Shown here piece by piece: positions 22,626 through 33,871 of a stretch of 64,000 nt of DNA (its first letter is position 1; each line of letters opens with the position of its first letter). This stretch comes from Merluccius polli (taxonomy: Eukaryota; Chordata; Actinopteri; Gadiformes; Merlucciidae). Where the stretch lies: positions 219,726-283,725 of the forward strand of contig JAOPHQ010005707.1 in NCBI GenBank assembly GCA_030340625.1. Direction: 5' to 3'. Made by a program: the position numbers and the translations under genes. The notes under the pieces were generated by a model. That model was given only the letters and a program-made list of their open reading frames with translations. It was not told the origin of the DNA and searched no databases.

Positions 22626-23211
22626 TCTGGCAGGATCTGAAACGACAGGGGAGTTAATGATATGGCATGAAATCAAAACCAGATGAAAACAAACTAAGAG
22701 TTGATGAGAGTTGGATCCAGAATGCTGCGAGCGGGGACCCATGAGCGCTCTTCGGGACCATAACCCTCCCAGTCCACCAGGTAATGCACTCCCCTACCAC
22801 GTCGCCAGGATTTGATGAGGCGATGGACCATGTATGCAGGTGCCCTGTCGATAAGCCGGGGGCTGGTGGGGGTCTGGAGGAGGGCTGAAGCGGGCTCTCA
22901 TTAACAGGTTTGACCTTGGAGACATGGAAGGTGGGGTGAATCCTCATGGACCGTTGTAGATGAAGACGGACAGCTGCAGGGTTGATGACCCTCGAGATGG
23001 GGAATGGGCCCACGAAACGGGGAGCCAACTTCTTGGACTCCACTCTGAGGGGAAGGTCCCACGTAGATAACCAGACGCGCTGCTCCGGAGTGTAACGGGG
23101 TGTAGGGATGCGACATCCATTGGCGGACCGTTGGTAACGGTTGGAGGAGCGCAGAAGGGTGGAGCGGGCCTGCATCCAAGTGCGTCAACAATGCCAGATG
23201 AACGCCTGGAC
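22626..23211 (-). pseudogene. Gypsy chromovirus (old copy), integrase C-terminus and chromodomain
   Basis: Frame 23175-22654 on minus gives YTPEQRVWLSTWDLPLR, KLAPRFVGPFPISRVINP and RIHPTFHVSKVKP (the GPF/Y module after integrase). A chromodomain follows in shifted frames (VHYLVDWEGY- and RSWVP-like words can be read between 22820 and 22740). It is the 3' part of the element whose main body is at 27379-30650; the L2 insertion lies between. Frameshifts make it inactive. Confidence 0.8.
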
Positions 23212-24297
23212 TGAGGCAAGGCAAGGCAGCTTTATTTATATAGCGCATTTCATACACAATGGCAACTCAATGCGCTTTACATAATTGAAATAAAAATTAG
23301 AATAAAAAATACAAGAATAGAAGAATATAAAGAAATAAAGTACTATAAGAGCAGCATAAACTCATGATTTAAAAGGACATAGTGCAATTAAATTTACAAT
23401 TTAAAGTGCTTTGAACAAGCTCAATCATAAGCACAGGAGAAGAGAAGTGTTTTTAACTTGGATTTAAAAATGCTCACAGTTGGGGCTGATTTCAGTTCAG
23501 CTGGTAGTTTGTTCCAGTTGTGTGCAGCATAACAGCTAAACGCTGCTTCACCATGTTTAGTTTGAACTCTGGGCTTCACTATCTGACCTAAGTCAGTAGA
23601 TCTCAGAGCCCTACTGGGTTTGTATTCTACTAAGATGTCATTCATGTATTCTGGACCTAAACCATTCAGTGATTTGTAGACCAGTAGCAGAACTTTAAAG
23701 TCTATTCTGTAGCTGACTGGGAGCCAGTGTAAAGACTTTAGAACTGGAGTAATGTGCTCTGATCTCTTTGTTCTGGTTAAAACTCGAGCTGCAGCATTCT
23801 GAATGAGCTGCAGCTGTTTAATGCTTTTTTGTGGGAGTCCAGTCAGAAGGCCGTTACAGTAGTCGAGTCTACTGGAGATAAAAGCATGAATCAACTTCTC
23901 CTGGTCTGTTTGAGACATAAAACCCTTCACTCTGGATATGTTCTTAAGATGATAGAAGGCTGTTTTGGTGATGGAGTTGATACGACTGCTGAAGGTCAAA
24001 TCTGAGTCTATCAGCACGCCAAGGTTTCTGACTTAGTTTTTAGAGAGAGTGACTCGAAATGGTTACTGACGGCAGTCCTCTTCTCTTTATTGCCAAAAAC
24101 AATTACCTCAGTTTTGTCCTGATTTAATTGAAGGAAATTTTGGTTAATCCAATTTGTTACTTGCTCTAAACAGTGACACAATGACTGTATTGGGCTGTAG
24201 TCATCCGAGGACAGTGCTATGTATATCTGCATGTCATCTGCATAACTGTGATAGTCTACATTTGAGTTCTGCAGAACTTGACCCAAAGGCAGCATAT

Positions 24298-25506
24298 GAA
24301 GAGTTCAGATGCAAAAGCCTCTAAACGCCACCTCCGTCAAAAATGAGATAAATATATTGAGTGACTGCTCTCCGCACGTAGTATATGGTAATCAAATCAT
24401 TTCGCGTCAAAACCCGCAAAATACCACTCTTTTTCTGGTCTGAAATCTCGATTTGTAGGCATAAACCTCTAAACGCCACTTCCCTTTGTCAGCAAAAGCC
24501 GCTACGGTCCGAGAACCAATCACAACGCAACACGGAATCATGTGACTTCACCCAGTTTCAACATGGCGGCGCGCTGAGGAGCCGGCTTAGATCGCTTCTA
24601 AGATAGATTATAGATATAGATGGACTCTTTATTATATTATTCTTTATTATTTATTGATATGCTTTATCTTTATTATAGATTATAGATATATCCTTCCTCA
24701 GATCGCATAGATGCGCGATCTATGCGGATGCATAGATGCGCGATCTATGCGGATGCATAGATGCGCGATCTGAGGAAGGCCAGACGGCCGAAACATTATC
24801 GCCTTAATAAACTACCGACATTGTTCTCAACTCGGAGTGTGCGGCACCTCTCTCCTTTTACTGATCTTCTCTCTCAGTTGCCAGCACCTCACATTTGGTG
24901 TGTGTTTGCACCTCTCCTTTCAAGCATGGGGAGTATTGTCAGTTCATTGACGTCTCTTTAAAAAAAAATCAGATTTACGTCTTTTCTCTAGGCCTACTTG
25001 ATTATATGCCAAATGTTTTTGAACGTAATAAGCTTTTTTAATTAATGTAATGAGCTTTTTTATAGTTGAATCTGATGCCCAAACATAAGAAATTAACTTA
25101 CTTGACCACTTTTAACTTTTTTTTTCATGTTTTATTTTTTTATATAATTTATTGTTATTCCATCATTTACATATAATATAATAATAATATAAATATATAA
25201 TATATATAAGTGATTTTACTACTTTTGACTATGTCTTGTCCAAATATGTGGATTTAGAGGTTTTTGCCAAAAAAGTACCGGTGGATTTAGCTGTTTTTGA
25301 CGCAAAAAAAAAATGTATTTGGTAAAAACACATAAAAAGACTAAAGTGACATTTTTGAAAAAAAAATGTTTTATTCATTAACTAATAACCTTATCATTTC
25401 CATTAAAATAAAATGACTGAACTTGAACATAGAAGCCTGATAAAAAATGGTCATTTATAAGAAAAGTGGTCAAACGGATTTAGAGGCTTTTGCATCTAAA
25501 CTCTTC
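24298..25506. mobile_element. Inverted-repeat element of unknown superfamily
   Basis: The 1209-bp insert opens GAAGAGTTCAGATGCAAAAGC and closes with the reverse complement (one mismatch over about 28 bp). ATAT flanks both sides (24294-24297 and 25507-25510) and the L2 sequence is continuous without it. The word GCAAAAGCCTCTAAA and variants recur just inside both ends, like subterminal binding sites. No transposase frame is found. The centre holds a palindromic 25-bp tandem repeat and a hammerhead-like motif. Confidence 0.75.
24692..24805 (+). repeat. Palindromic 25-bp tandem repeat with hammerhead-like core
   Basis: CATAGATGCGCGATC repeats at 24706, 24731 and 24756. The block is bracketed by CCTTCCTCAGATCGC (24692) and its inverse GCGATCTGAGGAAGG (24764). 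Immediately after comes CTGAGGA, a GGCC-AGAC-GGCC hairpin and GAAAC, the layout of a hammerhead ribozyme core (CUGANGA - stem II - GAAA). The cleavage-site strand (ATTATC) and stem I pairing are poor. Confidence 0.5.
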
Positions 25507-27378
25507 ATATATAGACTGAACAGAAGGGGTCCAAGAACTGACCCCTGAGGAACTCCACATGTCATAGCCATTCGATTGGATTCATAACTTCCAATGGTCA
25601 CAAAATAACTCCGCTCCTCCAAGTAGGACCTGAATCATTCTAGGACTGTTCCGCTGAGTCCTGCCCAAGTTTCCAACCTGTTCAACAATATACTGTGATC
25701 CACAGTGTCAAATGCAGCACTGAGATCCAACAGGACCAGAACTGACACCTTGCCTGAGTCAGTGTTTAACCTAATATCATGTAACACTCTAATAAGAGCT
25801 GTTTCTGTGCTGTGGTGAGGTCGGAAGCCTGATTGAAATTTGTCGAAAAGGCCGCTGGAATTCAAGAATTTGCTGAGTTGATTAAAAACCACTTTCTCAA
25901 TGATCTTGGCTATAAAGGGAAGATTTGAGATAGGTCTGTAGGTGGTTAACATGGAAGCATCCAGCGATCTCTTTTTTAAGAGTGGCTTAATAGCAGCTAC
26001 TTTTAGGGATTTAGGAAACGTGCCCGATTGGAGTGAGCTATTTAGTATTTGTCGCAAATCTATTTGGACAGAGTTCACAATAGTTTTAAAAAAGTCTGAT
26101 GGCATTTTGTCAAGACAGCATGTTGATGGTTTTAGATGCTGAACTGTTTCCTCTATGGTTTTTTGGTCAACTGTATTAAATTCTGACATCGCAGTTGAGT
26201 TATTCCTGGGAGGTCTTAGGGATTGCGTTATTTTATTGTTTTGTTGATTTGTGCTAATATTTAACCATATGGACTGGATTTTTTCACTGAAAAAGCAAGC
26301 AAATTCATTGCATTTTACTGTGGAAAGGAGTTCTGGAGCTATCTGTTTAGGGGGGTTTGTCAGCTTATCAACCATAGCAAATAGGGTGCGAGTGTTGTTG
26401 ATGTTCTTATTAATAATTTCAGAAAAGTGTCGCTGTCTAGCCTTTACTAACTCATAGTTGAAATTACAAAGACTTATTTTGTAGAGGTCATGGTGAATTT
26501 GAAGTTTAGTTTTTCTCCACTTACACTCTGCTTTCCTGCATTCTGTTTTTAAAGCCTTTACCATCATAGTGTTCCTCCATGGTGTTTTCTTTCTGATCAA
26601 GGTCGTCTTAGTTTTAATAGGTGCAACAGCATCCATGACATTTGAGATTTTCCAGTTAAATTGATCTAGGAGTTCATCAACTGACTCTGCACTCACAGTT
26701 GGTGACATAGCTATAGCCTCCATAAACGTCAAGTAGAGCAGAGAGTTCTTTGGCATTAGTGTCCATGTTATTGTCTATGTGAATGTTAAAATCCCCTGTT
26801 ATGATAAAAAAGTTATAGTCAGTGCAGATAACTGACAGCAGTTCAGCAAACTCATCAATGAATTTTCCTGAGTATCTTGGAGGTCTATAAATGATTAAAA
26901 AAAGGACTTTTGGATCACTTTTTAGAAAAGAATAGAGATATTCAAAAGAGCTAAAATCACCTAACGTAATTTCCTTGCACTGAAATACCAGTTCGACACT
27001 TGTTCATAAAACTGAAATTTGTTGGTGCTGCCTCATTGAGAATAGCACAACAGCTACATTCAGTCAGCCATGTTTCACTAAGAAGTAAAAAATCTAGGTC
27101 ATAGGTCATAATGACGTCATTAACTAACAGTGATTTGTTGACTAGTGATCTGATATTCAGTAGAGCTAATCTTGTGGAGATAGCAGGAGACACTGGTATA
27201 TTTCGAGGTTGACATGCTATACTTAATAAATTGGCAGATTTACCCTTTTTATTTCTCACCAGTTTAACCATTCTTCTGTTGCCTGTCATCACAGGGATTG
27301 AGAAGGCTATCTGAACTCCATAGGGCCCTGACTTTTCCTGGGGGAGAACATTATTGGTATCAGTATTGCAGCCTGGAC

Positions 27379-30300
27379 CCGGCACGTATCAGTCCTCACG
27401 TTCCTGCTCAGGAAAGAGCGGTGGTTGGTAACCCCGGGAGCATTGGAAAGGTGAGAGACCGGTGGCTGAACTGGGAAGGGTGTTATGGGTGTACTCGATC
27501 CACAGGAGTTGTTTCGACCATGAGGAAGGGTTGCGGGAGGCGAGACAACGCAGAGCCGTCTCCATCACTTGGTTCATGCGCTCGGCCTGACCGTTAGATT
27601 GAGGGTGGAAAGATGACTGACGGTGGCCCCCAGCAACTCAGACCAAAAGCAAGAGGTAAATTGTGGCCCCCGGTCAGAGACCACGTCACTGTGGAGACCA
27701 CGCAGCCGGAACACATGTTGCAACATGACTTCAGCAGTCTCTTTGGCAGTGGGTAATTTTGGTATTGGAATAAGATGGGCGGTCTTGGAAAAATGATCAA
27801 TAACAGTGAGTATGACTGAGTTACCGTCAGAGGGTGGTAGGCCGGTGTCCAAAGAGATGTGGGACCAGGGGCGACGAGGAACTGGCAGGGGATGAAGAAG
27901 GCCGAAGGGAGCTAGGTGAGTACTCTTATGTTGAGAGCAGATCTGGCAAGCGGCGATGAATCCCTTGGTGTTCTCCTCCATGGAAGACCACCAGAAACGT
28001 TGCCTTACCAGTGCTAGGGTGTGTCTCACCCCAGGGTGACAAGCCAGACGGGAAGAGTGGCCCCACTGGAGAACCTGAGGACGGAGACTGGCAGGGACAT
28101 ACAGACAGTCATCTGGACAAGAACTGGGAGCAGGATGTTCAGCAAGGGAAGTGCTTTACTTTATCCTCCACCTCCCAGGTTACCGCACCGATGACACATG
28201 CCAGAGGGAGGATACCTTCAGGATGGGAAGGAGAGCTTTCCGGCTGGAACTGACGGAGACAGGGCGTCGGGTTTGATGTTCTTTGAGCCTGGTCAGTATG
28301 AGAGGGAGAATTCAAAACGGTTGAAGAAGAGTGCCCACCTAGCTTGAAGAGAGTTCGCTTGGCCGAACGGATGTATTCCAGATTTTTGTGATCTGTCCAG
28401 ACCACAAATGGCTGCTCCGCCTCCTCCAACTAGTGTCTCCACTCCTCCAGTGCAAGCTTCACTGCCAATAAGGGAGAAATTTACTAGTTATTTACTATAC
28501 ATTTAAAAGGAATATGTTCATTATAGTCTACCATTAAATAAGAAACATTCATTATCTTGCCCATATGCTATATGAATTAAGTAAGTGGGGGTGAAACAGG
28601 AGTCAGTAAAGACAGGGGATTCCAGTCTGACAATTGATGGGCAAGAACAAGTCTTTGTTGTTGACATAGAGCCATGCCAGTTGGGGAGCGGTTGTAAACG
28701 CAAACATTCCTTCCAGTTCTCCTGGACTGGAGGACAAATGTTGGGGATAGTAAACAGATTCCAGGTCACACTCCCCCCTGGACTGACCAGTGAAGGTCTA
28801 TTAATGGGCCGGGGTCAAATTCTGTAGAATAAACGTAGAAACAGATGTACACTCCAAAAGGGGTTAAAAGGAAAGGGTCCAGGACTGGACCCTCAGTTCT
28901 TTTGCAAACCAACTCAGGCTTTGTGGTTGCTTGTTCTCAAGTGATAATAAAGTCTTACATCTTCAGACCTCGACTCTCTCGAAGTTCCCGGTTCCCTACG
29001 TCGTAATTCCTCTCCGCTGGATACAGCTTCCGGGAGAAGAAGGCACAAGGGTGAACCTTCTGATCCTCAGCCGACCGCTGAGAAAGAACTGCCCCCACAC
29101 CAGTGTCCGAGGCATCCAACTCCACAATAAACTGGTGAGCGGGGTCAGGGAATATAAGAATGGGAGCAGAGGTGAAACGTGATTTCAACTCGCCAAAAGC
29201 TCTCTCAGCTGCAGAGGACCAACGGAAGGACACACTCAGGGAGGTGAGGGGAGCTGCCACCGAACTGTAGTTTTGGATGAACCGTCGGTAGAAGTTCGCG
29301 AACCCCAGAAAGCGTTGAAGTTCCTTGCGTGTGGGAGGAGCAGGCCAGTCGTTGACTGCCCTGGTCTTGGCCGGATCCATCCGGATGTTACCAGGGTAAG
29401 TATTAAAGGCAGTCTTTCACTCGTCCCCATCCCTGATTCTCACCAAATGGTAAGCGTTGCGGAGGTCGAGTTTGGAATAGATGGTAGCTCCCTCTAGCAG
29501 TTCAAAAGCAGAGGAGATTAGTGGAAGAGGGTACCTGTTTTTTACAGTGATGTCATTGAGTCACCTGTAGTCAATGCAAGGTCGCAGGGATTTGTCCTTC
29601 TTCCCCAAGAAGAAAAACCCTGCTCCAGCGGGAGATGACGACGGCCGAATGATTCTTGCAGCCAAGGAGTCATTAATATACCTCTCCATAGCCTTGGTCT
29701 CAGGAGCAGATAGGGAGAAGAGTCGGCCTTTAGGAGGGGAAGTGCCCGAGCGGAGGTCAATAGCACAGTCATATGGGCGGCAAAGAGGTGGCCCGGGCTT
29801 TGTTAAAAACCTCCTTAAGATCAAGGTAATCCTTAGGAACTCCGGAAAGATCTGGAAACTAAGAGGTAACAGACAGCCTAGGAGCAGATGACAGGGCAGA
29901 TCTCTGACAGACAGCATGACAGTGAGCACTCCACTGCAGTATAGTTCCCGAAGCCCAGTCTATGTGTGGATTATGTCTCCTGAGCCAAGGATACCCCAAG
30001 ATGACCGGCTGTTGTGGTGCATGGATAAGATGAAAGGTGAGTGTTTCACTGTGGTTGCCTGACATGGTCACTTGAAGAGGAGTCAATCGATGTGTGACCC
30101 TGCAGAGAAGACGGCCATCAAGAGCAGTGGCGTGGATGGGCTTCCCCAGAACCTCCTGACCGATTCCCAGCTGGGAGGCGAGAGTCATGCCCAAAAGGTT
30201 TGCGTCGGCACCAGACAGTGTGAGACAGTGTGATTAACCCCAGCATGGCACAGTTTAGCCTGAATCAAGGGCCAGGAAGGCATTTCCAAGTTCATGGTTC

Positions 30301-30650
30301 GGCTCACCAGCACCCTCTGGATGACTGGTGAGCCATGTCTTTTACCGGGCAGGATGAGACAAAATGGCTGTCCTGGCCGCACTTGTTCTCCCGCAGGCGG
30401 CAGTGTCGTTCCGCCATGGAGAGCCGGGTCCGCCCAAGCTGCATCGGCTCTGGAGAGTCGCTAGGGATGCCCGAGACCGGTTCAGAAGGGAGCCACGGAG
30501 GATGGGATGCCTGGCGAAGTGGCACTTGTGGAACGGCGGATAGGAACCTCTCCTTTCTCCGTTCCTGAAGACGGCCGTCAAAGCGGATGGAGAGGGCGAC
30601 AAGAGCATCCAAGTCGGCAGGAAGATCTCGGGCCGCCAGCTCATCTTTAA
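27379..30650 (-). pseudogene. Gypsy chromovirus (old copy), gag end to integrase
   Basis: On minus: gag C-terminus with EPMQLGRTRLSMAERHCR and a damaged zinc knuckle (30684-30304); protease region with ALDGRLLCRVTHRLTP (30194-29859); RT start RIIRPSSSPAGAGFFFLGKKD (29929-29561); RT/RNase H LQRFLGFANFYRRFIQNYS, IVELDASDTGVGAVLSQRS (29380-28955) and FVVWTDHKNLEYI (28429); integrase RQRFWWSSMEENTKGFIAAC, HISLDTGLP, VSDRGPQFTS (28029-27574). Every module is in a different broken frame. It is 5'-truncated at a piggyBac end and has no LTR left. It belongs to the same group as the younger Gypsy at 38912-44320. Confidence 0.85.
28472..28982 (+). other. Unclassified insertion in the Gypsy RNase H region
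   Basis: About 510 bp interrupt the conserved NRELLAVKLALEEWRHW region. The plus strand has SLTIDGQEQVFVVDIEPCQLG in one frame and ends with GATAATAAAGTCTTACATC, a polyadenylation-like signal. No TG/CA ends or target duplication were found. It may be the 3' end of an unknown retroelement. Confidence 0.35.
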
Positions 30651-31126
30651 CCCTATAACACCGAACGTGTCGCCGGCGACACATTTGCGCATGCGTACTT
30701 TGGATTACCGTAGTAACCTCAACATTTTTTACGGTTTCTGAAAGCTGAGAGTTTGCGCTTTACAGCCAATCTGGTGTTATTACGGTAATTTCACTCCCGG
30801 CTCCGCCTGAAGCCCGCGAAAAGCCGGAAGACACAGAGGCGGAGAGCGGAGAAAAAGAGCGGATAAACAGAGCGGATAAAGCGGATAAACAGCGATAAAA
30901 CAGTGAATAAACCAATAGATTCGAATCATTATGTCAGCAAGACGACCCTTCCGAGTGAGAAGACCACAATCGAGGTTTGCAGATGGATTTGAGATCGCAG
31001 AAGGAGCGACTTTTTGCGAAGAAAGGTAATGTACTGTTTGGGGATATTTTTGTGACAATGACCTATCAATCGCTATCGCTAGATCAAACTGTTACTAATG
31101 GATGAAACACAGTATGGTATAAGATA
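30651..31126 (+). pseudogene. piggyBac-type transposon, 5' end and first coding exon
   Basis: TTAA at 30647-30650 is followed by CCCTATAACACC, the usual start of a piggyBac terminal repeat. A start codon at 30931 opens MSARRPFRVRRPQSRFADGF, the beginning of a piggyBac-derived transposase exon; a GGTAATG donor-like site follows near 31026. Only this left part survives: a Tc1 element follows at once and no catalytic (DDD) domain or right TTAA end is found. It truncated the gag end of the minus-strand Gypsy. Confidence 0.65.
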
Positions 31127-31128
31127 TA

Positions 31129-31759
31129 CACTCACCGGCCACTTTATTAGGTACACCTGTCCAACTGCTCGTTAACGCAAATTTCTAATCAGAATTTGGC
31201 GTCAACAACATGAAAGCATGGATCCATCCTGCCTTGTATCAACGGTTCAGGCTGGTGGTGGTGGTGTAATGGTGTGGGGGATATTTTCCTGGCACACTTT
31301 GGGCTTATTAGTACCAATTGAGCATCGTGTCAAAGCCACAGACTACCTGAGTATTGTTGCTGACCATGTCCATCCCTTTATGACCACAGTGTACCCATCT
31401 TCTGATGGCTACTTCCAGCAGGATAACGCGCCATGTCATAAAGCGCGAATCATCTCAGACTGGTTTCTTGAACATGACAATGAGTTCACTGTACTCAAAT
31501 GGCCTCCACAGTCACCAGATCTCAATCCAATAGAGCACCTTTGGGATGTGGTGGAACGGGAGATTCGCATCATGGATGTGCAGCCGACAAATCTGCAGCA
31601 ACTGCGTGATGCTATCATGTCAATATGGACCAAACTCTCTGAGGAATGTTTCCAGTACCTTGTTGAATCTGTGCCACGAAGGATTAAGGCAGTTCTGAAG
31701 GCAAAAGGGGGTCCAACCCGGTACTAGCAAGGTGTACCTAATAAAGTGGCCGGTGAGTG
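31129..31759 (+). mobile_element. Tc1/mariner element, internally deleted
   Basis: Ends are CACTCACCGGCCACTTTATTAGGTACACC and its inverse, with TA on each side (31127-31128, 31760-31761), the Tc1 target. Only the back half of the transposase remains (next entry), so the 631-bp copy is non-autonomous. Confidence 0.9.
31218..31727 (+). pseudogene. Tc1-like transposase, C-terminal half
   Basis: The 169-codon frame has GGGGVMVWGIFSW, the second catalytic Asp in GYFQQDNAPCHKA, and the third acidic residue in WPPQSPDLNPIEHLWDVVER (DDE-type, 34-residue spacing family), ending KAKGGPTRY. The N-terminal paired-type DNA-binding domain and first Asp are missing, about half of the usual 340-residue protein. 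The frame itself is clean, so the deletion, not decay, disabled it. Confidence 0.85.
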
Positions 31760-31769
31760 TATATATATA

Positions 31770-32120
31770 TATTATATCTACATATAAGATACAGTGTAGG
31801 ACAGAGGCCCCCAGTTTATATTTATGTTATCTCTATATATAAAATATAGTGTACAACAGAGACCCCGAGTTTATATCTATATATTTATATCTATATGAAA
31901 GATATAGTTTACGACAGAGGCCCCCAGTTTATATCTATGTTATATCTTTATATAAGCTAGTGTCTGACAGAGGCCCCCAGTTTATATCTATATATTGAAT
32001 GTATATATGGTTTATATCTATATATTATATCTATATATAAGATACAATGTATGACAGAGGCCCCCAGTTTATATCTATATATTATACCTATAAATTATAT
32101 AGTTTCCGACAGAGGCCCCG
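31770..32120. repeat. AT-rich minisatellite, ~55-bp unit (part 1)
   Basis: Units contain GACAGAGGCCCCCAGTTTAT followed by TATATCTATATATAAGATA. Marker words recur at about 31800, 31856, 31914, 31967, 32054 and 32109. The array resumes at 32776 after an insertion. Confidence 0.85.
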
Positions 32121-32775
32121 ATTCATAAAACACGGGACGTGATGTTAAACTGTCCATTGTGCCAATAGATGGTAGTTACATGAGGTTGATGTTGAGAGTG
32201 GCGTGGGAGCTGATGGGGGGGATGTCAATTTTGGGACACATCATCAGTAGTGTACCTTTAAATCATAGGGTGTTTCGGCCTTTCAACACTAGACACCCTC
32301 ATCAAAGGTGGCCAGCTACAGGGTGATCAAGCCTGAGCTTGTGTCCCATGCCCAATCATGCATTGCCTGGTAGTTTAAATGACGCAGCAGGGACATCCTC
32401 TCCCCTGAGTCTAGCCTAGTACTGACCACATACCTTGTTCTCCCTCCTCCAGGAGGGTTTTGCAGTGGGAGGAGTGTGGAGAGGGGCTACTGGGTGGGTC
32501 CTGATCTTTGAGCCCAGCAAGGGTCCTTCCGCTTAAGCCATATCCACTGGCTGCTTCTTTCGGCCGCCTCAGAGACTGATCTAGTTGCCTGTCGAAGAGC
32601 CTGTCCGTGGATACCAAGGTCTTTCAGCAGTCTGATGGTAGAATAAGCCACAAAGCCTCTGCATCCCACTTCAGCTGGATAGACTTTGGCCTTCCATCCT
32701 TGTTGTTGCGTGTCTGCTGCCAGTTGTGTAGTGCAATTTCTTGCACTCATAGGCCCCTTTGGTCAAACTCTCCCG
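32121..32775 (-). pseudogene. LINE-like coding fragment inserted in the minisatellite
   Basis: On minus (32750-32487) the frame reads YPAEVGCRGFVAYSTIRLL, LGIHGQAL and a terminal AAERSSQWIWLKRKD, wording that I associate with the C-terminal tail of a fish reverse-transcriptase polyprotein. The exact LINE clade is not settled. At the other end (32266-32310) is GGCCGAAACACCC on minus. No complete domain is present. Confidence 0.4.
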
Positions 32776-32905
32776 AGTTTATATCTATATATTATATCTA
32801 TATATAAGATATAGTGTCTGACAGAGGCCCCCAGTTTATATCTATATATTATACCTATATATAAGATATAGTTTCTGACAGAGGCTCCCAGTTTATATAT
32901 ATATT
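32776..32905. repeat. AT-rich minisatellite (part 2)
   Basis: Continues the ~55-bp array (AAGATATAGTGTCTGACAGAGG units at about 32806 and 32864) and stops directly at the retroviral primer-binding site. It may therefore be part of that retrovirus's LTR or an expansion next to it. Confidence 0.75.
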
Positions 32906-32911
32906 GTATAT

Positions 32912-32929
32912 TGGTGACCCCGACGTGAT
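32912..32929 (+). promoter_or_regulatory. Retroviral primer-binding site, tRNA-Trp
   Basis: TGGTGACCCCGACGTGAT is the exact complement of the 3' end of vertebrate tRNA-Trp with its CCA. It marks the start of minus-strand DNA synthesis for the retroviral fragment that follows. Confidence 0.85.
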
Positions 32930-33870
32930 GAAGACGAAGAAGTGACACAACGGACGAGAGGACTGAGTGACAGCGAAACGTGGCCACATAAAAAAGGTAA
33001 GCAGAAGCCTGTTATAACAAAATTCTGCAATTGGGCATTGTCAAAACTGTTTTGAAGTCACTTGGGATACTCGTCCTAGACATAGTTTAAACCAGTATAG
33101 TGTGCAACATAGGGCACGCTCCCTTAAGGAGGGTGCCAAAAGGGGACCTGCCGTGAAAACGTACGAGCAGAGACCGCCCGAGGGTTGAAATCCTGTTGGG
33201 GAGGAAGAGCCCCACAAATAACCAGCGGTTTAGAATCCGTCCCGGCCTTGCTCAAAGGGTGGCAGGTTAAAGGGGGGGTCAAAAGGGCCCCATGGTCGCT
33301 GGTTCCTGTAAGTACCAGAAGAGGGATCTCCGCGGGGGAGGAATAAATAAATAAAACCGGAGTAACCCAAGGGTGTCATTTCCCATGACCGTTAGAGTCG
33401 GCACTAAAATAGTTTGTACTAGCGAAAAGGTAGCGCCAGGGGTACAAATAGCCTGAGTTCATACGATATTGCAATGCAAACATTTGAACATAATAGTCGA
33501 ACGTGTTGAATGTGAAACTGTTAAAAAGGCGGGTTATGTAAATATTGTGTATTGTGTGGGTGGTTCCAGGGGTTAGACTTTTCGTGAGATTCTCATAAGT
33601 CTCGTCTAACGCCTGTTGTGTGGGGTATTAAAATAATAAAAATTGAAAATATTTTCTGTGGGGAAAACGGGTGGTTGGATACGGGGAAAGTGTGTCTAAA
33701 AGTTTCTGCACAGAGCCTGAGTGAGACCGGACTGAAAGATTTCAGCCTAGAAGGTTGTCTCACGCGGCAATATTTCGTGCAGAGAGCAGACCGTGAGTCA
33801 TTCACACCGACCCTGTATGTGTATAATAATTGTTGTTGTTAAGGTGTGTACTGGTTAAGATAGTGTGTGA
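32930..33870 (+). other. Retroviral leader region (ERV-C)
   Basis: Non-coding sequence between primer-binding site and gag. A splice-donor-like GGTAAG lies at 32996-33001. Several GGGG-rich words (33120-33360) could be part of a packaging structure. No supported ORF. Confidence 0.5.
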
Positions 33871-33871
33871 A

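Larger units (their letters stand above)
23212..27370 (-). pseudogene. L2-type LINE, near full length but broken
   Basis: On minus: endonuclease start (STRLALLNIRSLVNKSLLV, LSETWL; 27385-26957 frame), a deleted endonuclease middle, then a 373-codon frame (26756-25635) with PWRNTMMVKALK, TTYRPISNLPFIAKIIEKVV, QSGFRPHHSTETALIRVLHD and LLDLSAAFDTVDHSI. After a transposon insertion (24298-25506) the RT continues with SYADDMQIYI and the C-terminus SSRLDYCNGLLTG, LIQNAAARVLTR and SLHWLPVSYRI (24017-23421). The 3' end has AAATAAAGCTGCCTTGCCTTGCC. GCCTGGAC at 23204-23211 and 27371-27378 may be its target duplication in Gypsy. The RT frames are well preserved but frameshifts and the insertion prevent function. 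Confidence 0.85.
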
